A stretch of 50,297 nucleotides of DNA from a virus (IMGVR_UViG_3300025116_000097:1-50297), one strand, 5' to 3'. Shown: positions 8,701 through 16,046, counted from the stretch's first letter. Program-made: numbers and translations. Notes: generated from the sequence alone by a model not told the origin.

Positions 8701-10824
8701 GCGTACATCCGCCTCGCGAGCCGAACCCAGCTTGATGCGCCCAGCCAGTAGGTCCTGGTCGAGCTTGATGCGCATCCGCTGGCTTTCCGTCAGCGCCTCT
8801 CCGCCCGCCAGTTCGAGGCGGTCTTCTTCGATCTTGGCGCGAATGCTGGCAATCAGCGATTCGTAGGCGTTTTGCTCCGCGTTGGCAGCGGCGGCAGAGT
8901 TCTTTGTGACGCCGGTTTTTTGCAGCAGGATGGTTTGCTGCTTGGCGAGCGCGTCGGTGTACTCCTTGCCAACCAGCACACCGGCCTGGTTCAGGCGGAT
9001 CAGCTCCTGCATGTCCTTCAGGTAGGACGGAGGCACCCCGGACTGGTTGAGGCGGAAGGCGTTGGCCGATTCAACATCCGCCGCGCGCTGCTTCTCGAAT
9101 CGCTCGCGCGCCTGGCCGCTTGCGGTGACGCCTGCGTTCATGTTCTGGTTGGCTGCAGCGCCTCCCGTCAGTTTGGCTTGTTCATCCTGCGCGGCCTTCA
9201 GTTCTTTGATGTACTCCTGCAACTGGAAGTAGGAGCTTTGCAGGTAAATGTTCTTGGTATTGGCTGCACCACGAGCTTGCAGGGCGGCAAATTCGGCTTC
9301 GGCCTGCTTCAGGTTGGCAGCAAGCGCCTTTGTTTGCTGATCGTTCGTCTTGAACACGTCTGGCAGAAGCGCCAAGTCGGTACGCAGCCCAAACACGCTG
9401 CCGGTGAGCGCATTGATCGTGCCGTTCAGTGTGTTCGCGGCCAGATTCAGGGTAGAGAACACCGTGCGGCCCACAGCCACACCGCCACCAGCGGCCAACT
9501 GCGAGAACATGCCGCCGCCAGCCTTGCGCGTGTTCTCCATGGCGTCTGATACTGCGGTGAGGTCGCGCGTGATGGCCTCCAGCTCACCAGCCACAGCCCT
9601 ACTTACGCCGCTGTCGCCAGCGTTTTGTTTCAGGCGCTCCCATGCGCTTGCAACACGGTTGACCGACGCATCCAACCGTCCTGCAGCCTTTTCAGCAGCG
9701 TCTCCCAGGTTCTTCTCGAGCGCAGCGGCAAATTTCGGAAGAAAGTCGTCGGCAATAACCTGCCCCTGCTCAAGCATCTTGCCAAGCTCTGCCGTGGTCA
9801 CGCCCATGGCCTTGGCTGCGATCTGGAACGCGCCTGGCAAACGCTCACCCAACTGCCCGCGCAGTTCTTCAGCCTGCACCGTGCCCTTGGAAATCATCTG
9901 CTGCAGCGCCAGGAGTACGCCGCTCGACTGGTCCGCGCTCAGGCCCATGACTGCGCTGGCCTTCGCCACGCTCTCGAACACGGCGCGCGCCTTATCGCCT
10001 TCCAGTGCGGTGCCCTTGGCTGCGGCCCGGAACTGGCCGTATGCCTTTGCAGTGCTGCTGAACTCCAGGCCGAGGCGATAGGTGACGCCGCGTAGGTATT
10101 CAATCTCGCGCGCGCTGTTTCCGCCCGTCGAGAAATCCAGCATCGTGCGCAGCCGTTCTGCGTTCGCGCTGGCATCGAACATTGCTTTTGATGCAGCCAT
10201 TGCGCCTTGCACCACAGCGCCACCAAGCACGGCCGAAACGCCAGTGCGCGCAAGTGAAAGCATGGACTGCGCAGAGTCTTTGGCGGCACCTGCTGTCTTG
10301 CCAAGCTCCGTCTGTTCGCGCTTGTAGGCGTCGATTTTTGCCCCAATGGCAGCGGCCACTTGTTGGGCGCTCTCGGACATCCCGCGGCTCTGAGCGATGT
10401 AACGCTCGCGCTCTGAGCGCGTCATGCCAAGCTGTTTTGCTTCGTCAACCAGTTTTTGGATGTACTGACTTTCGGACTGCGTGAACCCGGAGACCGCCGT
10501 CTTGAGCGAATCGAAAGACGATACGGCACTCTTTGCTGCCGTCGCCTGCCCACTCAACGCTGCCTGCGCCTTGCCGCTTGATGCCCCCAACTTCTCCATG
10601 CCTGCGGCTGCCGTTGCGCTGGTTTGGGCAAGGCCGTCCAGTGCCGTGCCGCGCCCAAGCGTCTCCAGGCTCTTTCCCGTGCGCTTGGCGGCCCCCTCCA
10701 CCTGCCCCATGGACTTTTCAACGGCAGGCCCCTTGCTTGCCAACACATCAAGGGCGCGAATGCCCTTCTCAACACCATCGGTTTCGAGCGCAATGCCGAT
10801 CGCTGCGATGTCTTCTGTGCTCAT
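5722..10824 (-). CDS. Tail tape measure protein
   Basis: At 1700 residues it is the largest gene. It sets tail length and is ejected with the DNA. A tape-measure N-terminal domain spans about residues 230-400, with the signature SKGTVQAEELRGQLGERLPGAF ... MGVTTAELGKMLEQGQVIADDFLPKFAAAL. Coiled-coil and Ala/Lys/Glu-rich stretches follow. A Gly-rich hydrophobic block near 900-1010 (GLAGAANAGQSAL to GALGPIAIGIALL) is typical of the membrane-inserting part, and a Gly run occurs near 1500. The C-terminus has WLHKGEQVLPVAP, a motif common at tape-measure ends. Confidence 0.96.
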   Translation of the reverse strand: MSTEDIAAIGIALETDGVEKGIRALDVLASKGPAVEKSMGQVEGAAKRTGKSLETLGRGTALDGLAQTSATAAAGMEKLGASSGKAQAALSGQATAAKSAVSSFDSLKTAVSGFTQSESQYIQKLVDEAKQLGMTRSERERYIAQSRGMSESAQQVAAAIGAKIDAYKREQTELGKTAGAAKDSAQSMLSLARTGVSAVLGGAVVQGAMAASKAMFDASANAERLRTMLDFSTGGNSAREIEYLRGVTYRLGLEFSSTAKAYGQFRAAAKGTALEGDKARAVFESVAKASAVMGLSADQSSGVLLALQQMISKGTVQAEELRGQLGERLPGAFQIAAKAMGVTTAELGKMLEQGQVIADDFLPKFAAALEKNLGDAAEKAAGRLDASVNRVASAWERLKQNAGDSGVSRAVAGELEAITRDLTAVSDAMENTRKAGGGMFSQLAAGGGVAVGRTVFSTLNLAANTLNGTINALTGSVFGLRTDLALLPDVFKTNDQQTKALAANLKQAEAEFAALQARGAANTKNIYLQSSYFQLQEYIKELKAAQDEQAKLTGGAAANQNMNAGVTASGQARERFEKQRAADVESANAFRLNQSGVPPSYLKDMQELIRLNQAGVLVGKEYTDALAKQQTILLQKTGVTKNSAAAANAEQNAYESLIASIRAKIEEDRLELAGGEALTESQRMRIKLDQDLLAGRIKLGSAREADVRAAIQEKAESEAQVAAMRVLNKANLEAAQTRDKYLASLSTGTEKIRADILAQEEATARMGLSREAIADLDAAKLDMLATDTELQAIKALDRNLDQQTYDSLKEQAKLYRDLAAAKRVGAAKETALEIEKANEEAARKAAEDWQRTADDINRSLTDALMRGFESGKDFARNLRDTIVNMFKTLVLRPVISAIVNPVAGAVTGALGLAGAANAGQSALSTVGSIGSIGSGFSLLAGLGNFGGGLAGGLSGLMGSLGLSATGATIGGAMSAGGIALQAGNIAGGLGTIAGALGPIAIGIALLSSFIKKSTPHMGAASSYSAAGGLTSGVDVYRASGLADTRTYSAEAEAVTAPIARSIGMALDSVATTFGKKAGYEISTAFADDKSKDGAWGSLVIKRGGESIIDWRDDQTSKWAPREFADGEAGAKEYQKAIALSARDALKDAIGEVDWATDMLDALGDSPALEGLAQTVDQINAIQLAFGQFGKLMPQFADLSQKALSKLTETVGGAGTLARSMDVFSRDYFSEAERQAVVRADLTAEFGKLGFSLPRTRDELKALIQAQWAMGEGGAETAGKLLQLTEAFSSVTQSAEEAAEMARASAEKARSNALAQLDASAQRERALWTAQADAAASLRNEVQGIFDTLAANIRELRNEGMGAALSAAQGRAFIASAQVAVQAGAGLPDKDALADAIAAARGGITASGVYGNSIEREFAALALAGELAVLQEAAGEQLSTAELQLRAAESQIEQLDETLGYWRKLLDGTKAGIDATLSVADAVRSLQALMFPEADKPAAPESGSGGFVIGGGGGGGGGAPAPSPATLSRLGNIYLGAGGTAIVDRDYIDRFDSINQFVNTLDFSVSGAAASIAALTGAAQEHGVSANEIAIATGYRLEDVEALLPGIPRYKRGTNFVPEDGLAWLHKGEQVLPVAPQGAPYQPPMADNGQVVALLQQIAERVAALESHASTSADANTQTADVLTRASQGDALTTAAAPTIA

Positions 10825-10872
10825 TGGCGGCCTTAAACGAAAAAGGCCCGCCGAATGGCGAGCCTAGAAATG

Positions 10873-10895
10873 AAAAAACCCGCACGATGCGGGTT
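10873..10895 (-). terminator. Terminator or attenuator before the tape measure gene
   Basis: The stem AACCCGCA/TGCGGGTT has a three-base loop followed on the minus strand by a T-run. It follows the zinc-ribbon membrane protein gene and precedes the tape measure. Inside an operon, it could reduce readthrough or be ignored by a Q-modified polymerase. Confidence 0.6.
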
Positions 10896-10915
10896 CTGTG
10901 TGTGGTGCTACGTAG

Positions 10916-11206
10916 TCACTGCGGGACTAGCGCGGTCCCGCAGTGTTTGCACTTACGCGCGTCGTTTCGCACCAGCTCCCGGCAATCCGGGCATCTGACG
11001 TGTGTCTCTGGAGTAATTGCTGCTCCAGTTTCATCTTTCTGGAGCCCAGCGGCCCCAACCTTTGGCAAAACCATAAGCAAGATGAACGACAGCAACGGGG
11101 AAATAACCGCTGAAAGCAGAAACCAGCCAAACCCGCTGCGACCACGGCCCGATGCGGCCACGGCAACGATGACGGCAAATACAACCCAGATTAGAAAGAT
11201 CTCCAT
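10916..11206 (-). CDS. Small membrane protein with C-terminal zinc ribbon (96 aa)
   Basis: Two hydrophobic segments (about residues 3-18 and 27-50) precede a cytoplasmic-type zinc ribbon CPDCRELVRNDARKCKHCG. The start at 11206 has GGAGGGG close upstream. The 15 bases CCCCTCCAAATGAAG just before this gene also precede the membrane protein gene at 11712, so the two share a leader. It looks like a moron between tail chaperone and tape measure; function unknown. Confidence 0.7.
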   Translation of the reverse strand: MEIFLIWVVFAVIVAVAASGRGRSGFGWFLLSAVISPLLSFILLMVLPKVGAAGLQKDETGAAITPETHVRCPDCRELVRNDARKCKHCGTALVPQ

Positions 11207-11231
11207 AGCCCCTCCAAATGAAGAGGCCATG

Positions 11232-11432
11232 CTATCCGATCGTGAGGCGGCCAATCAGCGCGCTCGATGTGAGCGCTCCATCGGCGGCCATCTTGCGAAG
11301 TTCGCCAATCGACTTGCCTGCGCAACTTGCAAGCGACCTCATAAGGCTCGGCGCAACTTCGTTTAAGAGGCTGAAGTCCTCTCCGCGTATCACTTCGGAA
11401 GCCGCGTCTTTCGGGATGATTTGATGCTCCAT
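11232..11432 (-). CDS. Short protein resembling a tape-measure N-domain fragment (66 aa)
   Basis: From MEHQIIPKDAASEVIRGEDF it continues SLLNEVAPSLMRSLASCAGKSIGELRKMAADGALTSSALIGRL. The second half follows the tape-measure N-domain pattern (ELRGQ....P......A..MGV...EL.KM...G......). The start is ATG 11432 after a G-run. It may be a remnant of an older tape measure or a small stand-alone module. The gene is flanked by hairpins. Confidence 0.6.
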   Translation of the reverse strand: MEHQIIPKDAASEVIRGEDFSLLNEVAPSLMRSLASCAGKSIGELRKMAADGALTSSALIGRLTIG

Positions 11433-11450
11433 GACCCCCCCAGAAACAAG

Positions 11451-11469
11451 AAGCCCGCCGAAGCGGGTG
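11451..11469 (-). terminator. Intergenic hairpin
   Basis: The stem ACCCGC/GCGGGC has a TTCG loop on the minus strand and is followed by TTCTTG. It lies between two small genes of the late operon and is a weak terminator or mRNA-stabilising hairpin. Confidence 0.5.
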
Positions 11470-11472
11470 TGT

Positions 11473-11712
11473 TTACGTGTGCCGGGATTTCTCCAGCGCT
11501 TCCAGTCTGTCAAGTAGTTCCTTGCGGAACTTGCGCTCTTCGCGCTCGCTGTCGTCTATCTGGGAGGCGCGCCAGCCAACATATGGGATCACGGCGCACG
11601 CGCACGCTATCGCAGCCATTGCAGCTTCTTGCGGCGCACCCTTCGAAACCAGAACGCCGAGCACCAAAACCAGCAGCCCAACGACTGCGCCGACCATCAC
11701 AAAAATACGCAT
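11473..11712 (-). CDS. Small two-TM protein (79 aa)
   Basis: It begins MRIFVMVGAVVGLLVLVLGVLVSKG (TM1), then TM2 (AAMAAIACACAVIPYVGW) and a charged helical tail (DDSEREERKFRKELLDRLEALEKS). GGAGGGG lies just before the ATG at 11712. The organisation resembles small accessory membrane proteins of phage tail modules; function unknown. It shares its leader with the gene at 11206. Confidence 0.65.
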   Translation of the reverse strand: MRIFVMVGAVVGLLVLVLGVLVSKGAPQEAAMAAIACACAVIPYVGWRASQIDDSEREERKFRKELLDRLEALEKSRHT

Positions 11713-11746
11713 GGACCCCTCCAAATGAAGGCCCCATGGTAGCGGA

Positions 11747-12585
11747 TCACCGCTTCTTCGCCATCTCTTCCAGAGCCGCGCGCTCTACCACCTGCAGATC
11801 AGCAAAGAGCGCATCCTTGCGCTCCTGCGTTTCATTCCTGAGCAGCCGATCCATGGTGGCAAATACGGCCGGATAGTCCAACCCGGTAGGTCCGCCCATC
11901 CCGGACATGCGCCACTGGGTTTGCACGGCGGTGAAAAGCCGAATCACCGGCCAGTTCTCCGGCCACACTGCAAAGTCATCGCCCTCGAAGTCTTCTGGCT
12001 CATAGCCAGAGGCTCTCATCTCCTCAAGGGAAGGAGGGCGATCAAAGTAGGCCGTGATGGCCTCTTTCAGTTTCCCAGGCGGCGGCCTTCCAGCTTTTCG
12101 TTGTAGGCGGCGAAGATGGCAGAGTGCGCGCCCTGGTACTTGTTGCACATCTTCTCAAGCACCTTCTGGGTAAAGGCGTCATCCAGATCCCACCCGGTTG
12201 CGATGTTCAGGATCATCTGGGCCGCATTGGACACAACCAAGCGCTTGATGTCGCTGTCTTTGACAGGCTTGATCATGGCAAGAATTGCTGTCTCTTTTGC
12301 AGCCTCTGCTTCCTCGGTGGAGTGAGGTTCTTCGGAAGGCTTCGCCTGCTTTTTCACCTTCTTCATCGACGCCGCATACTCATCCTCTGCTGCTGCTCGG
12401 GCCTTGTCGAAAAGAGCCTTGATTTCAGTATTCACCTTGTCGGTGTTTGCTTCTCGCATTTCCGCCCACTCGGTGGCCAGCAAATGCTTGGCCGTGAGTT
12501 CGACTGTTGCGGGCCCGTTGGGGGTTGGAATTTCGACAGACAGGGGGAAGCTGTCGGGGGAATCGCCGATGATGAGTTTTGCCAT
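11747..12585 (-). CDS. Tail assembly chaperone G-T type fusion made by -1 frameshift
   Basis: The first frame (12585-12067) runs into the slippery heptamer at 12076-12070. Slippage by -1 joins it to the downstream frame ending at 11747, giving about 279 residues. The downstream part (EDFEGDDFAVWPENWPVIRLFTAVQTQWRMSG) matches the DUF1799 family, the usual second half of such chaperones. The downstream frame has no credible start of its own, which supports expression only as a fusion. It is expected to bind the tape measure before tube polymerisation, as lambda gpGT does. Confidence 0.8.
12067..12585 (-). CDS. Tail assembly chaperone (G-like)
   Basis: A 172-residue unshifted product starting MAKLIIGDSPDSFPLSVEIPTPNGPATVELTAKH. 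A charged helical middle (AAAEDEYAASMKKVKKQAKPSEEPHSTEEAEAAKE) and a helical C-terminus (VVSNAAQMILNIATGWDLDDAFTQKVLEKMCNKYQG) fit phage tail assembly chaperones. It lies between tube protein and tape measure, the invariant place for this gene. The stop codon follows the slippery site directly. Confidence 0.85.
   Translation of the reverse strand: MAKLIIGDSPDSFPLSVEIPTPNGPATVELTAKHLLATEWAEMREANTDKVNTEIKALFDKARAAAEDEYAASMKKVKKQAKPSEEPHSTEEAEAAKETAILAMIKPVKDSDIKRLVVSNAAQMILNIATGWDLDDAFTQKVLEKMCNKYQGAHSAIFAAYNEKLEGRRLGN
12070..12076 (-). promoter_or_regulatory. Programmed -1 frameshift slippery site GGGAAAC
   Basis: In the upstream frame it reads G-GGA-AAC followed at once by TGA, the X-XXY-YYZ form. 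The lambda G/GT site is GGGAAAG. A -1 slip reads GGG-AAA-CTG and enters the DUF1799 frame. Confidence 0.85.
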
Positions 12586-12718
12586 GGTGGTTCTTTCGCA
12601 GGGTTGAAATTGCCCGTGCGCACCCACGCCGTCCCTGCGAAGGAACGAACGTGGATGCGTCGGTGCTGGTGGTGGCTTGCGCCAGAAACAGAAAGGCTCT
12701 CGCGCGGAGGGCCGTTGG

Positions 12719-13369
12719 TCAGGCCGCGTTGTAGCGAGTGATGCGGCCGTTGCCGTTGATTGAGACGGCGTTGGTCATGATCGAGCCATCGGCCATCTTC
12801 ACGTTCTCGTTGATGGCCACGCGGCACGGCGTGAAGATCAGCGAGCCGGACTTCAGCGTCTTCTTCAGCACGGTGTCGGTCTGGACTTCGGTCAGCGTCA
12901 CCAGCGCGGCATAGCTGGCCTGCCCGAATTCGTCCGCATCAATGTCGAACGTCTCGGTGATGGCCGTGAAGCCGTCGTTAATGTTCTCTTCGACGTCGCT
13001 TTCCAGAAACTTCACGGCGATGTTCTTGGCTTCACCGCCGCTGTTATTCGGGTTCAGGATCTTGTTGATCTGCTGGAAGGTAGTTACCTTGCGCACCGTG
13101 CCGCCGCCTGATCCGCTCGGGAAGAACTCGGTATTGGTCGTGTTGATGCCTTCGGCCACGAACGTGTCAGTCGTCACGCTCTTGACCCGGGCGGCGCGGC
13201 GATTCAGGCGGCCCCAGCCAGAGTAGAGCTGAACGACGTCGCCGACAGAGTAGCCATGGGCGGTGCAGGAGACGACGGCCTCTGCTGCGTTGGAAATTCC
13301 AGTGACAGTCTTTGCCGTGGCGAATGCGGTGGCAATCGAGAAGATAGTGCCGGTTGGTACGGATGCCAT
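12719..13369 (-). CDS. Major tail tube protein
   Basis: A 216-residue protein starting MASVPTGTIFSIATAFATAKTVTGISNAAEAVV. A beta-rich insert follows (CTAHGYSVGDVVQLYSGWGRLN), then DIDADEFGQASYAALVTLTEVQTDTVLKKTLKSGSLI, as in siphovirus tube proteins. It is placed right before the frameshifted chaperones. No sheath gene accompanies it, so the tail is long and non-contractile. Confidence 0.85.
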   Translation of the reverse strand: MASVPTGTIFSIATAFATAKTVTGISNAAEAVVSCTAHGYSVGDVVQLYSGWGRLNRRAARVKSVTTDTFVAEGINTTNTEFFPSGSGGGTVRKVTTFQQINKILNPNNSGGEAKNIAVKFLESDVEENINDGFTAITETFDIDADEFGQASYAALVTLTEVQTDTVLKKTLKSGSLIFTPCRVAINENVKMADGSIMTNAVSINGNGRITRYNAA

Positions 13370-13385
13370 GATGGGCCTTTCGTAG

Positions 13386-13405
13386 AAAAAGCCCCGGTAA
13401 GGGGC
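13386..13405 (-). terminator. Rho-independent terminator upstream of the tube gene
   Basis: A GCCCC/GGGGC stem with a five-base loop is followed on the minus strand by five T. It separates the connector genes from the tube gene and probably tunes the relative level of the abundant tube protein. Confidence 0.65.
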
Positions 13406-13477
13406 GGATTTCTGCGAGGCGCATGGCGTCGAGGCCCGAAGGCGAGGACTGCCGCGAGGCAGGGTGATTGATGCGGG

Positions 13478-13573
13478 TCAGGACTGCTTCTGCAGCCACT
13501 GCTCCCAGGCCGTGATGGCGCCTTTGGCAAGGCGGATCAGGGATTCGTGAAGTGCTTTTGTTGCTGGTTTCAT
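13478..13573 (-). CDS. Small helical ORF (31 aa)
   Basis: It encodes MKPATKALHESLIRLAKGAI TAWEQWLQKQS, a single amphipathic helix, starting four bases after the tail terminator stop. The ribosome-binding site is weak (TTGAAGAC). Short proteins of this look occur beside tail genes in related phages, but coding is not proven. Confidence 0.5.
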   Translation of the reverse strand: MKPATKALHESLIRLAKGAITAWEQWLQKQS

Positions 13574-13577
13574 GTCT

Positions 13578-13979
13578 TCAACCGAACGACTGCCAGTAGA
13601 TGGACACCGGCACCATGTAGCGGTCCCCGTCGGCGAACCCGCTACCGATGCTTGGCGTCCTGGTGATTTCGACCTTCCCTGAGCCCTTGGTGAGCGTCAG
13701 GGGGGGGTTGAACTGGTCGCGGATCAACTGGGCCCGCGTCTTCGCAGGAACCCGGCCCTTGTCCAGTGGGTAGAACAGGGACACCTGCAGGATTCCCCGG
13801 TCTTCGGTCACGTCCAGCGTAACGGCGTGATCCACCGGGGTGTTCGTCAGGTGGTTGATGCGTTGGTACTCGGTGCCAACCACTGGCGTGAAGGTCTTGT
13901 TCTCGAACGCGGTGGCGATGGCGGGCGTGATGGCCAGCAGGCGATCTTCCAGCGCGGCTTCGATCAGGGCGATGGTCAC
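13578..13979 (-). CDS. Tail terminator-like protein (DUF4128 type)
   Basis: A 133-residue protein with GTG start overlapping the upstream stop (GTGA). It runs VTIALIEAALEDRLLAITPAIATAFENKTFTP, then VEITRTPSIGSGFADGDRYMVPVSIYWQSF. Length, helix-first then beta layout and order (gp10-like, terminator, tube) fit the tail terminator that caps the tube and joins it to the head. Confidence 0.75.
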   Translation of the reverse strand: MTIALIEAALEDRLLAITPAIATAFENKTFTPVVGTEYQRINHLTNTPVDHAVTLDVTEDRGILQVSLFYPLDKGRVPAKTRAQLIRDQFNPPLTLTKGSGKVEITRTPSIGSGFADGDRYMVPVSIYWQSFG

Positions 13980-14371
13980 TTGATGCTCTCCACGGCGCGG
14001 GCCAGGGCCTGGCGGTAGTCCTGCACCGTCAAGCGGACGACTCCAGTGGGCGCCTGCTGTGACCAACCCCGCTCAATTCGCGCCGCATAGGGCAATGAAT
14101 TTGTGAGCCAGATGGTCTGCCCAGGCTTCCAGCCTTGCAGGGTGGTTTCTGTGCGGCCCAGAGCAGACGAACCGCTCTTTTCTGGCGCGGCAGACGTGTC
14201 CGAGTTCATGGCACCGATGCCGCACTGGAAATTTGAGCGGAACCGCCCTGTGTCCACTGGGCTTTTCTCAATCATCCCGCTCTGCAACTCCAGAGCAGCG
14301 CGGCGCACCAACAGCGCGGCCTTGTCCCCAGCGCGCTCGCAGAGCTTGTTGAGGTCGGCGGCGAATCCCAT
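13976..14371 (-). CDS. HK97 gp10-like neck protein
   Basis: A 131-residue protein starting MGFAADLNKLCERAGDKAALLVRRAALELQSGMIEKSPVDTGRFRSNF. SPVDTGRFRSNF and NSLPYAARIERGWSQQAP are the recognisable family motifs. It takes part in the head-tail joining complex. The downstream terminator gene starts in its stop codon. Confidence 0.85.
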   Translation of the reverse strand: MGFAADLNKLCERAGDKAALLVRRAALELQSGMIEKSPVDTGRFRSNFQCGIGAMNSDTSAAPEKSGSSALGRTETTLQGWKPGQTIWLTNSLPYAARIERGWSQQAPTGVVRLTVQDYRQALARAVESIK

Positions 14372-14373
14372 GC

Positions 14374-14736
14374 TCACCTCCGAACGATCAGCTCGACAAG
14401 CACAGAGGTGCCGGCCGGGGCCAGTTTCTTCACGCTGACCACCGTGCGGGCCACGCCGCCCAGCGTCAGGACGTGTGTGGGCTCCGGGATGCTCAGGCCG
14501 ACGGCCGACAGGTACGCCTGTTCGTCGGTAGCCAGCACCGTAGTGCCGTTCACCAGCTTTTCTTCGACGGGGAAAACCACGGCGGTGCACGCCTGCGTCA
14601 TCTCCACCTCGGGGTAGTCGCCCAGCTCTGTGTCGTATTCCCCGCTGCGGGTCTTGTAGGTGAGTGTTCCAGCGGCGCCAGCTTCGCGCAGGGCCTCATC
14701 AGCGTCTCGCGCGATCCCCTGGTAATCGATGGTCAT
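14374..14736 (-). CDS. Head-tail connector region protein (120 aa)
   Basis: It starts MTIDYQGIARDADEALREAGAAGTLTYKTRSGEYDTELGDYPEVE and continues beta-rich (VVFPVEEKLVNGTTVLATDEQAYLSAVGL...THVLTLGGVARTVVSVKKL). The position between the adaptor and the gp10-like gene is that of a head closure or stopper protein, inferred from gene order. It overlaps the upstream gene by ATGA. Confidence 0.7.
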   Translation of the reverse strand: MTIDYQGIARDADEALREAGAAGTLTYKTRSGEYDTELGDYPEVEMTQACTAVVFPVEEKLVNGTTVLATDEQAYLSAVGLSIPEPTHVLTLGGVARTVVSVKKLAPAGTSVLVELIVRR

Positions 14737-15113
14737 GCAATCCTCCGGGCGTACTCTTCCAGCAGCGTCTGGGCGATGCCCTGAATGCCGTAGGCCTCCT
14801 GCTCCGATCCGCAGCGGCGCTCGCCGATGTTGGCGCAGTGCTCTTGCCAAACGTGCACCGCCTCATGGACCAGCAAGCCAGCGATCTCGATACTTGAGCG
14901 GCCCGATGTGTTGCCCAGCGCCACGATGGCCACCGACTCTCCCTTGTCGTTGCAGAGCAGGTGCGTGGTGGCGTCAGCGCGCGGCGTGGACAGATAGGGG
15001 GTGGACGGCTGTCGGCAGGCCTTCATGGCTGCGTCGCACTCGGCCTGGCTCAGCACCAGGCAGAGGAACGGACCAGGGGCGGCCACGCGACGATCAAGCC
15101 ATTTCGTCTTCAC
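14733..15113 (-). CDS. HExxH-motif phage protein (126 aa)
   Basis: It contains IEIAGLLVHEAVHVWQEHCANIGE, a zinc-metallopeptidase-like HEAVH motif near residue 82, followed by E(R)RCGSEQEAYGIQ that could supply a third ligand. Similar short HExxH proteins are seen in head modules of beta- and gammaproteobacterial phages; a role in head maturation is possible but unshown. The start is GTG, overlapping the upstream stop (GTGA). Confidence 0.7.
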   Translation of the reverse strand: MKTKWLDRRVAAPGPFLCLVLSQAECDAAMKACRQPSTPYLSTPRADATTHLLCNDKGESVAIVALGNTSGRSSIEIAGLLVHEAVHVWQEHCANIGERRCGSEQEAYGIQGIAQTLLEEYARRIA

Positions 15114-15595
15114 GCCCGCACCACCCTCACCTGCCCTGCACTGCCCGCAAGATACGGCGCCAGCAGCGTTTCGGCCGACTGGTAGCGCGTCACCTGCCGC
15201 GTGCCGGTGGCGTAGGTGGTCTCAATCGGCCCCACCTTCACGCTCTGCTTCTGCGGGCCCATGTCGGGCGAGATGTCGCCTGCCGATGCCTTGAGCGCCA
15301 AGACGGCGCAGGCATTGGCAATGGCGGCAGGCACCGTTTCCCAGTCGATCTCGTAGCCGTCCACCACGACACCAGCACGAGGCCAGTCCAGCGCCTGGCC
15401 GGAGCTGACGCGCGCGCCCTTCCAACGGCCGGAGTAAGCGCCCATGTAGTCCGTTGCTTTGCGCAGGGCCTGCTCCTTGGCCTCGGTGGTCAGGAGCGCC
15501 CAGGCGGCATTGCCACGGGCTGCGTGGTAGGCGTCGGTGTTGGCGACGGAGATATAGGACTCCGCGCCAGCGGCGGGGGCGACGATCAGGGCCAT
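15110..15595 (-). CDS. DnaT-like ssDNA-binding family head-completion protein
   Basis: A 161-residue protein starting MALIVAPAAGAESYISVANTDAYHAARGNAAWALLTTEAKEQALRKATDYMGAYSGRWKG. The motif SYISVA.AD.Y...RG...W...EA.LR.AT.Y....Y...W.G is the one assigned to the phage DnaT-like family. By position it is the head-tail adaptor. The family name is historical and DNA binding is not implied. Confidence 0.82.
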   Translation of the reverse strand: MALIVAPAAGAESYISVANTDAYHAARGNAAWALLTTEAKEQALRKATDYMGAYSGRWKGARVSSGQALDWPRAGVVVDGYEIDWETVPAAIANACAVLALKASAGDISPDMGPQKQSVKVGPIETTYATGTRQVTRYQSAETLLAPYLAGSAGQVRVVRA

Positions 15596-15598
15596 GGA

Positions 15599-15994
15599 TC
15601 AGTAGGAGACGCGGTTTGCGCGGTCTTCGTCAGCCAGGTTGTTCCAGTCGGCGCCGGACAGGCCGGAGCGCTCAAAGGCGGCCAGCAGAGCAACCAGGTC
15701 GGCCTTCTTGGCGCCGTCGGGCACCGTGACGCCAGCGCCTTCCAGGGTGGCCTTGATCTCGGGCACCGTGGGGGCCTTCTTGGCGCCGTCGGGCACCGTG
15801 ACGCCAGCGCCTTCCAGGGTGGCCTTGATCTCGGGCACCGTGGGGGCCTTCTTGGCGCCGTCGGGCTCGTTGTCGCTGGGTTCTTGGCGGGCGCACTGCA
15901 CCCAGCCAAGAGCCTTGTGTTCAGCCAGGGTGGCGGGGTTCACCTCGATGTACTCGCCATCCTTGGTCACTGGGGTCAGTTCGATTTCGGTCAT
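15599..15994 (-). CDS. HeH-motif protein with perfect internal duplication (131 aa)
   Basis: The N-terminal part (MTEIELTPVTKDGEYIEVNPATLAEHKALGW) is followed by two identical 24-residue units starting DGAKKAPTVPEIKATLEGAG, then DGAKKADLVALLAAF. VPEIKATLEGAGVTVPDGAKKADLVALL matches the helix-extended-helix (HeH/LEM-like) fold, so there are effectively two HeH modules, the first from a recent duplication. It lies between major capsid and adaptor and is perhaps a head decoration or fibre anchor. AGGGAAATGAC precedes the ATG. Confidence 0.75.
   Translation of the reverse strand: MTEIELTPVTKDGEYIEVNPATLAEHKALGWVQCARQEPSDNEPDGAKKAPTVPEIKATLEGAGVTVPDGAKKAPTVPEIKATLEGAGVTVPDGAKKADLVALLAAFERSGLSGADWNNLADEDRANRVSY
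15710..15853. repeat. 72-bp perfect tandem duplication
   Basis: Positions 15710-15781 and 15782-15853 are identical, with a partial third start at 15854. The unit is 24 codons, so the frame is kept. It lies inside the HeH-motif gene. Confidence 0.95.
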
Positions 15995-16046
15995 GTCATT
16001 TCCCTATTCGCAGGAAGTGCCAGGGGTCAAAGCCCCCGGCTGTTGA

